This document shows, in pieces, positions 35,994-39,848 of a stretch of 39,848 nucleotides of DNA. The stretch is from Oscillospiraceae bacterium (GTDB lineage Bacteria > Bacillota > Clostridia > Oscillospirales > WRJC01): positions 1-39,848 of the forward strand of contig WQYZ01000017.1 of assembly GCA_009780985.1 (NCBI GenBank). Direction: 5' to 3'. Every line of letters begins with the position of its first letter. Positions within the stretch are counted from its first letter, which is position 1. A model generated the notes under the pieces. The model ran no database searches, had not been told where the DNA came from, and saw only the letters and a list, made by a program, of their open reading frames with translations. The position numbers and the translations under genes are program-made.

Positions 35994-37052
35994 ATGAAAA
36001 TATTTGATTATAAAAATACTCCCAAAGCATTGCTTACACCGGATATTGTGGCAATGTTCACCAGTATTCACGAACACAAGGGTAAACAGGAGTTATTCAT
36101 AGAAGCTCATGCCGATGCGCTCACTACGCTGATGGAAATTGCGAAAATCCAAAGTACCGGCGCATCCAATCGGATTGAGGGTATTCATACCACCGATAAA
36201 CGATTGGATGAGATAGTCAGGGATAAATCTGCGCCCCGCAACCGCACAGAGCAGGAAATAGCGGGGTATCGCGATGTTCTTGCGACCATTCACGAAAGCT
36301 ATGATTATATATACCCGCGTTCGAATGTCATTTTACAGTTGCACGGGCAGTTATATTCGTTCTCTCAGAGTTCTGTCGGCGGGACATATAAAAATGCCGA
36401 TAATTTCATAGCCGAAACTGACGCAGAGGGTAACGAAACAATCCGTTTTAAGCCTGTTCCGGCATATCTGACCGCAACTGCAATGGAAAATCTATGTGCG
36501 GCTTTTATTGAAAGCATGGGAAAAAACGAGTATGACCCGCTCCTGCTTATACCAATGTTCATTTTGGATTTTCTATGTATTCACCCGTTCAACGACGGCA
36601 ACGGGCGTATGAGCCGTCTGCTCACTCTGCTTCTGCTCTATCGCGCCGGATATATTGTCGGCAAATATATCAGCTTGGAAAAACTGATTGAGAGCAGCAA
36701 AGACACCTATTACGAGGTATTGCAAGACAGTTCGATTGGCTGGCATGACAACGAAAACAATTATGCTCCGTTTGTGCGCTATTATCTCGGCATTTTGCAG
36801 AAAGCGTATAATGAATTTGAAACGCGGGTAACATACCTGAAATATCGGGGTCTATCGAAACCTGACCGTATAAGAACTGTAATTGACCGAAAAATCGGAA
36901 AAATCACAAAGAAAGAGATAACAGAGGCTTGTCCTGACATCAGCAAAGTTACGATAGAACGCACATTGACGTCGCTCGTCAAAGACGGATATTTAGTAAA
37001 AATCGGTGCTGGTCGTTCGGTCGCTTACGGGAAAACAGATAGAAAAGATTAA
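35994..37052 (+). CDS. Fic family protein with N-terminal inhibitory helix and C-terminal winged helix
   Basis: Fic enzymes transfer AMP or other nucleotide moieties to target proteins. The 352-residue protein has an N-terminal Fic_N-type region, the class-II inhibitory motif S-x-x-x-E-G (S58, E62, G63 in SNRIEG), the catalytic loop HPFNDGNGR (197-205) with all key residues, and a C-terminal winged-helix domain from about 290 (KITKKEITEACPDISKVTIERTLTSLVKDGYLVKIG). The enzyme looks intact and self-inhibited. It sits alone between the two leader units, with its own operator-rich promoter. The inhibitory helix is inside the protein, so no separate antitoxin is needed. Targets are unknown. Confidence 0.93.
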   Translation: MKIFDYKNTPKALLTPDIVAMFTSIHEHKGKQELFIEAHADALTTLMEIAKIQSTGASNRIEGIHTTDKRLDEIVRDKSAPRNRTEQEIAGYRDVLATIHESYDYIYPRSNVILQLHGQLYSFSQSSVGGTYKNADNFIAETDAEGNETIRFKPVPAYLTATAMENLCAAFIESMGKNEYDPLLLIPMFILDFLCIHPFNDGNGRMSRLLTLLLLYRAGYIVGKYISLEKLIESSKDTYYEVLQDSSIGWHDNENNYAPFVRYYLGILQKAYNEFETRVTYLKYRGLSKPDRIRTVIDRKIGKITKKEITEACPDISKVTIERTLTSLVKDGYLVKIGAGRSVAYGKTDRKD

Positions 37053-37098
37053 AACAAGCATAATCGCATAAAAATCGGTAAAATTATCAAAAAAAGTG

Positions 37099-37127
37099 TT
37101 GACAAAAGGTATCTTTGGCGTTATAAT
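37099..37127 (+). promoter_or_regulatory. consensus promoter of leader unit 2
   Basis: Perfect TTGACA (37099-37104), 17 bases, perfect TATAAT (37122-37127), with three spacer changes relative to copy 1. Confidence 0.85.
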
Positions 37128-37169
37128 ATATACAAATCTCATCAGGGAGTAGAAAAAAGAGGGCAGTTG

Positions 37170-37268
37170 ATGAAAAAACATCAAACCATAGGAGAAAATT
37201 CGGGAGGATTTTTTAGCCCGAAAAATGGCATCCTCCGGAAAATCGAGAAAGGCGTGATAGAATGGTAG
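37170..37268 (+). CDS. 32-residue micro-ORF in leader unit 2
   Basis: Same frame, length, start, stop and AGAGGG ribosome-binding site as the micro-ORF at 35498; the peptide begins MKKHQTIGENSGG and ends KGVIEW. One amino-acid change and no silent change separate the copies. Function unknown; RNA-level conservation is the alternative. Confidence 0.45.
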   Translation: MKKHQTIGENSGGFFSPKNGILRKIEKGVIEW

Positions 37269-37400
37269 GAAAGTTCATATTTCCGAACAGATGTTGTACA
37301 TGTCTAATTCCACAAAATGTTACGTTTTGGGGTCGAACAAATATACTCTTGGAAAACAGCCCTCAAAGCCCCCATTTTATGCGGGTAAAAAACGGGTAGG

Positions 37401-37437
37401 GTTGCGCAACCCTGTTACTCCGTAAGGAGATTGAATA
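37401..37437 (+). CRISPR. solitary CRISPR-like repeat after leader unit 2
   Basis: A single 37-nt repeat begins GTTGCGCAACCC and ends ATTGAATA, the same degenerate end as terminal repeat 2 of the first array. Its hairpin is TTAC-TCC-GTAA where repeat 2 has TTGC-CTC-GCAA, so the changed positions still pair. No spacer or second repeat follows. On its own it would not be called CRISPR; the shared leader and repeat identity support it. Confidence 0.65.
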
Positions 37438-37445
37438 AAAAAATA

Positions 37446-37486
37446 AAAAGTCGTGACCGCAATAATATACAGCGAACACGACTTTT
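37446..37486 (+). terminator. terminator of unit 2
   Basis: A 10-bp stem (AAAAGTCGTG / CACGACTTTT) with an inner CGC/GCG pairing starts eight bases after the repeat and ends in a T-rich run. It is placed as in unit 1 but has an unrelated sequence. Confidence 0.8.
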
Positions 37487-37509
37487 ATTTATATCGGAGG
37501 CAAAATAAA

Positions 37510-37794
37510 ATGGCGGAAAGACCGATATTTGCTTATAAAAATGAAAAAGTGCGAATTTATATGACGGAATTTAAATGGGTTCCGGGATTTGCGAAATCGC
37601 AAAATCAGAAATGTATAAGAAGTCTGCATGAATGTGCCGTAAAACAGCATGGATTTTGTAATATCCTTTAAATATCGTCGAAATCGGAAAGCGAGTTAGG
37701 CGTAAGATTAAGCGCGTTTAACTTGAAACTCGACGGGATTTCCGTCGAGTGTATATATCAGTCGTCAAAAAAATTTACTGACGGCGGAGCGTAA
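37510..37794 (+). pseudogene. NADAR-type antitoxin of the DarT1-associated family, broken
   Basis: The frame starts at ATG 37510, nine bases after CGGAGG. It reads MAERPIFAYKN, then MTEFKWVPGFAKSQNQKC and SLHECAVKQHG, then TAA at 37669-37671. The same frame continues without shift as ISSKSESELGVRLSAFNL and SVECIYQSSKKFTDGG, ending at 37792-37794. These are the N-terminal landmarks of the DarT1-associated NADAR family (formerly DUF6977), which removes ADP-ribose added to DNA by DarT1. The stop most likely replaces a Glu codon (GAA to TAA), and the 3' half of the gene is gone. No darT toxin is visible. The family call is by memory of the motif pattern. Confidence 0.72.
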
Positions 37795-37815
37795 GCGAAT
37801 TAATTTTACTTACGC
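37789..37815. repeat. short inverted repeat at a gene-fragment junction
   Basis: GCGTAAG (37789-37795) and CTTACGC (37809-37815) face each other exactly where the antitoxin fragment ends and the Kelch-like fragment begins. It may mark a rearrangement joint. Confidence 0.4.
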
Positions 37816-37816
37816 C

Positions 37817-38390
37817 ATGTCCGACAATCTGCAGCCAAACAGTACCATAATTGATATACCCGACGACGAGGCGTTACCGGATATCGTGCCGTATAGCGAA
37901 ATCACGGAAAATTATGAGGAATTCGGCGCGGAAAACTATGTCAGTATAACGGCAAATATGTCCGGCGACAAGCTCATTATAATAAATGAGCAGTTGTATT
38001 TATTAAGCGGCACTTCCATGTATGTATATAATGATGCAAGCGATTCATGGACGCCAAAAAATCCTACAGGGGCGGTAAACGTTCCATTAAACGCAGTCAT
38101 ATATAATAATTTATATGGGGTAACGAAAAATAATACAAGCACATTACCGACCGTATATAAATATTCATCTGACGACAATGTGTGGACTTCGTATTCGACA
38201 TTCAATTTTTTCGGGACATTGCAGGCGATGGAATGTGTAAACAACAGGATGTACATATTCACCGGAAGCAGCGATTATTCGGACAGACTGGTGGAATATG
38301 TCCCGCCGATAAGCCCGTGGATAGAGAAAAAGAATTCCAATACGGGTTTAGCTAACGCAGGCACAGCCTACATTAACGGAAAGATAAAAT
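37817..38390 (+). pseudogene. Kelch-like beta-propeller fragment
   Basis: About 190 codons contain Kelch-type blades: KLIIINEQLYLLSGTSMYVYNDASDSW, split here as QLYLLSGTSMYVYND; then YKYSSDDNVWTSYS; then RMYIFTGSSDYSDRLVEYVPP and TAYINGKI. No ribosome-binding site precedes the ATG, and the frame is open a little further upstream, so the N terminus may be cut. After INGKI near 38390 the sequence belongs to a gene on the other strand, so the C terminus is lost too. Original function unknown; such proteins are often surface or phage-borne. Confidence 0.6.
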
Positions 38391-38850
38391 CTTGGTTTAA
38401 CATTTTGTCGATGCTTGTTTCGTCGTTTTGCTGAGAGGTATCGAGTTCTTTTTTATTGCCGGAATCCGGATTTGAATTGTTATCTTTATCGGGTTTGTTT
38501 TTTATTTTATCCCTCAAAAGCCTCAGCACAATTTCTGTGTTGGGGTTTATTTTGAAGTATTTTTTCGCCGGCAGTCCTTTTATTTTTGTGGAGATTAAAT
38601 CAAGTTCTTCAAGGCGATTTACAGCCCGTTCCTGCTGACGCTGGGTCAATGTAGTGCGGTCTTCAATATCCGATGCGGTTGCGTAGAACATATCCTCCGA
38701 ATCAAGCATACCTGCCGACCTGTAGTAGTGTTCTTTTCCGAGAAGCGCGCTGAATATGACGGCTTCGTTCAGACCGATTGCCGCCGCAAGAGTTCTGTTG
38801 ACATGTATTGTGTTATCTGCTCTCAATAGCTCAAATATTTCGTGCGACAT
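38368..38850 (-). pseudogene. phage/plasmid replication-type winged-helix protein, 3' end lost
   Basis: A strong AAGGAGG site lies 11 bases before ATG (38850). The 160-residue frame has an HTH-rich N-terminal domain: NRTLAAAIGLNEAVIFSALL, then SEDMFYATASDIEDRTTL, RQQERAVNRLEELDLI and LPAKKYFKI. This resembles the N-terminal domains of replication-organiser-like proteins on integrative elements and phages. After a Lys/Asp/Asn-rich linker the frame ends within sequence that belongs to the Kelch fragment (joint near 38390), so the C-terminal domain is missing. The N-terminal domain could still be expressed. Confidence 0.6.
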
Positions 38851-38880
38851 GGAATTTTATACCTCCTTAATTTTTTACGA

Positions 38881-38909
38881 TTGATTTATTTATATTTTTT
38901 TGATAAAAT
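38881..38909 (+). promoter_or_regulatory. promoter of the P-loop gene
   Basis: TTGATT (38881-38886), 17 bases and TAAAAT (38904-38909), about 60 bases before ATG 38971 and in the gap between divergent genes. Confidence 0.55.
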
Positions 38910-38970
38910 ATAAATAAATTGGTTTATTACAACATAGGTTTATTATTTGTATTAGATACAAGGGAGAACT

Positions 38971-39651
38971 ATGAATATAGCGAATAATATCTTGAAACAC
39001 AGCCTGAAAAACGTGTATTTTTTAGTGGGAACAGCGTGTAGCGGTAAAACTACTATGGCAAACGCATTATCAAAAAAGTATGGATTTATTCATTTTAGCC
39101 GCAATAAGTATGAAGATGAAGAAAGCTACAAAGTATGGCAGTCTATTATTGACGAAAAATATCAGCCTAATTCCACAAAAAGAAAAGACATGGACTGGGA
39201 AAAATACTACAGCAGGTCTGTAGAGGAGTTTTTAGCCGATGAAAACGATAAAAACGCTTCTGATGAATATCTGGATTTTGCCATTATTGAGCTAATCAAA
39301 CTATCGCAAAATAATAAGGTGATAGCGGATATTAGAATATTAGATTTTAATTTAATAACGGATATTTCCGATTATAATAGAATCGCCTGTTTATTAGCCC
39401 CCGGCGAGTTAATAGTCCGTGATAATTACGTGCGTGATGACCACAGAGATAGAATAGAGCGTATTCAATCGCTGAAAGACTCGGAGAAAAAATTTGAAAC
39501 GCAATACGAACTAATGAGAATACGCGCGAAAGAAATGGCTGAACAAGCAAAAAAGTATAATTTATTTAGTATAATGCGAAGCGAAGAAAGCACAGTTGAA
39601 GATACTTTGCGATTATTAGAAAAACATTTTTGTTTGATAAACGGATTATAA
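38971..39651 (+). CDS. P-loop NTPase, nucleotide-kinase-like
   Basis: A 226-residue protein with a Walker A motif GTACSGKTT (20-28) right after a hydrophobic strand (NVYFLV). The frame then goes through FIHFSRNKYEDEE, and a second hydrophobic strand ending in Asp (NNKVIADIRIL) could be Walker B. The C-terminal half is charged and helical (RDDHRDRIERIQ, ELMRIRAKEMAEQA). It resembles shikimate/adenylate-kinase-like P-loop proteins of unassigned substrate. Ribosome-binding site AGGGAG stands before the ATG. It appears intact, unlike its left neighbours. Specific function cannot be told. Confidence 0.78.
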   Translation: MNIANNILKHSLKNVYFLVGTACSGKTTMANALSKKYGFIHFSRNKYEDEESYKVWQSIIDEKYQPNSTKRKDMDWEKYYSRSVEEFLADENDKNASDEYLDFAIIELIKLSQNNKVIADIRILDFNLITDISDYNRIACLLAPGELIVRDNYVRDDHRDRIERIQSLKDSEKKFETQYELMRIRAKEMAEQAKKYNLFSIMRSEESTVEDTLRLLEKHFCLINGL

Positions 39652-39687
39652 GTCACAATAAAAAATAAATCATGGAGTTATTATATT

Positions 39688-39848
39688 ATGATGAATAAAG
39701 TCACAGTTGCAGCGTGTAACAATTACGAAAGCGAAAATCTGACCCGCGCTATAGATTATATCATATCGCAGTACGGAGAACTGTTTGAATCGCTGAAAGG
39801 CAAAAGCAAAATAGTTATCAAGCCGAATCTGCTCATGGCAAAAGATAA
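39688..39848 (+). CDS. DUF362 domain protein, 3' end outside window
   Basis: The first 53 codons begin MMNKVTVAACNNYESENLTRAI (shown in part: MNKVTVAACNNYE, LTRAIDYII) and reach SKIVIKPNLLMAKD, the signature opening of DUF362 proteins, in which a conserved K-P-N motif follows the first strands. GGAG lies ten bases before ATG 39688; a second ATG at 39691 is equally possible. Family members often carry ferredoxin-type iron-sulphur clusters further on, which would lie beyond the window. Confidence 0.8.
   Translation, partial: MMNKVTVAACNNYESENLTRAIDYIISQYGELFESLKGKSKIVIKPNLLMAKD

Larger units (their letters stand above)
37088..37400 (+). repeat. leader unit, copy 2 of the 0.3-kb direct repeat
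   Basis: Second copy of the unit at 35417-35728, 35 bases after the fic stop and on the same strand. The promoter boxes, micro-ORF and both hairpins are kept; most differences fall in the 100 bases before the repeat. The two copies flank fic as direct repeats of about 0.3 kb. Confidence 0.85.

Noticed and set aside
35417-37400. The 0.3-kb direct repeats as ends of an insertion sequence carrying fic
   Set aside because: They contain promoters and CRISPR-like repeats, show no terminal inverted repeats or transposase, and I see no target duplication.
37453-37509. Upstream extension of the NADAR-type frame to 37453
   Set aside because: That part reads through the terminator hairpin; the CGGAGG site and conserved MAERPIF place the start at 37510.
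38391-38434. C-terminal 15 codons of the Kelch-like frame as genuine protein
   Set aside because: They are the reverse complement of the well-formed minus-strand gene and not Kelch-like.

Overview
The window reads as the chromosome of a Gram-positive bacterium of the Clostridia type. The gene order rimP-nusA-ylxR-ylxQ-infB is the Firmicutes translation/transcription-factor operon. NusA ends after its KH domains as in Firmicutes, ribosome-binding sites are strong AGGAGG types, promoters are TTGACA-17-TATAAT types, and start codons include GTG and TTG. I cannot name a genus from sequence alone.

Left part (1-18.2 kb): one enormous gene, open at the left edge, codes for at least 6,047 residues of a surface protein. 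It holds the probable end of a VWA-like domain, four DUF11-like domains, a Ser/Thr/Ala/Asp-rich linker, 32 tandem domains of about 139-187 residues, and a C-terminal membrane segment with a basic tail. A Lys, an Asp and an Asn are conserved in 35 of 36 domains, and the last domain has lost the Lys and Asp together. That pattern suggests self-formed intramolecular isopeptide cross-links.

Middle part (18.2-34.2 kb): the housekeeping operon rimP-nusA-ylxR-(small membrane protein)-ylxQ-infB, then hicAB where rbfA is usually found. After it come an orphan OmpR-type regulator without a phosphoacceptor Asp, a Dabb-domain protein, a secreted leucine-rich-repeat protein, an AEC transporter, a degenerate LytM/M23 protein, pyruvate kinase with its extra C-terminal domain, an AI-2E family membrane protein, and tRNA-Arg(CCT). 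IF-2 has an unusual G4 motif (TFID instead of NKxD).

Right part (34.2-38.9 kb): an accessory region next to the tRNA made of broken genes: a DUF3854/TOPRIM-like remnant, the C-terminal half of cas6, a NADAR-type antitoxin of the DarT1-associated family with a nonsense codon, a Kelch-like fragment and a replication-type winged-helix gene with a lost 3' end. The intact element here is a Fic protein with an elaborate inverted-repeat operator. It is flanked by two copies of one unit: consensus promoter, 32-codon micro-ORF with a good ribosome-binding site, structured leader of identical length (302 nt from -35 to repeat), 37-nt CRISPR-like repeat, and terminator. The first copy has repeat-spacer-repeat, the second a single repeat. 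This duplicated promoter/micro-ORF/mini-CRISPR unit around fic is the most unusual arrangement in the window; its function is not known to me. The window ends with a P-loop kinase-like gene and the start of a DUF362 gene.
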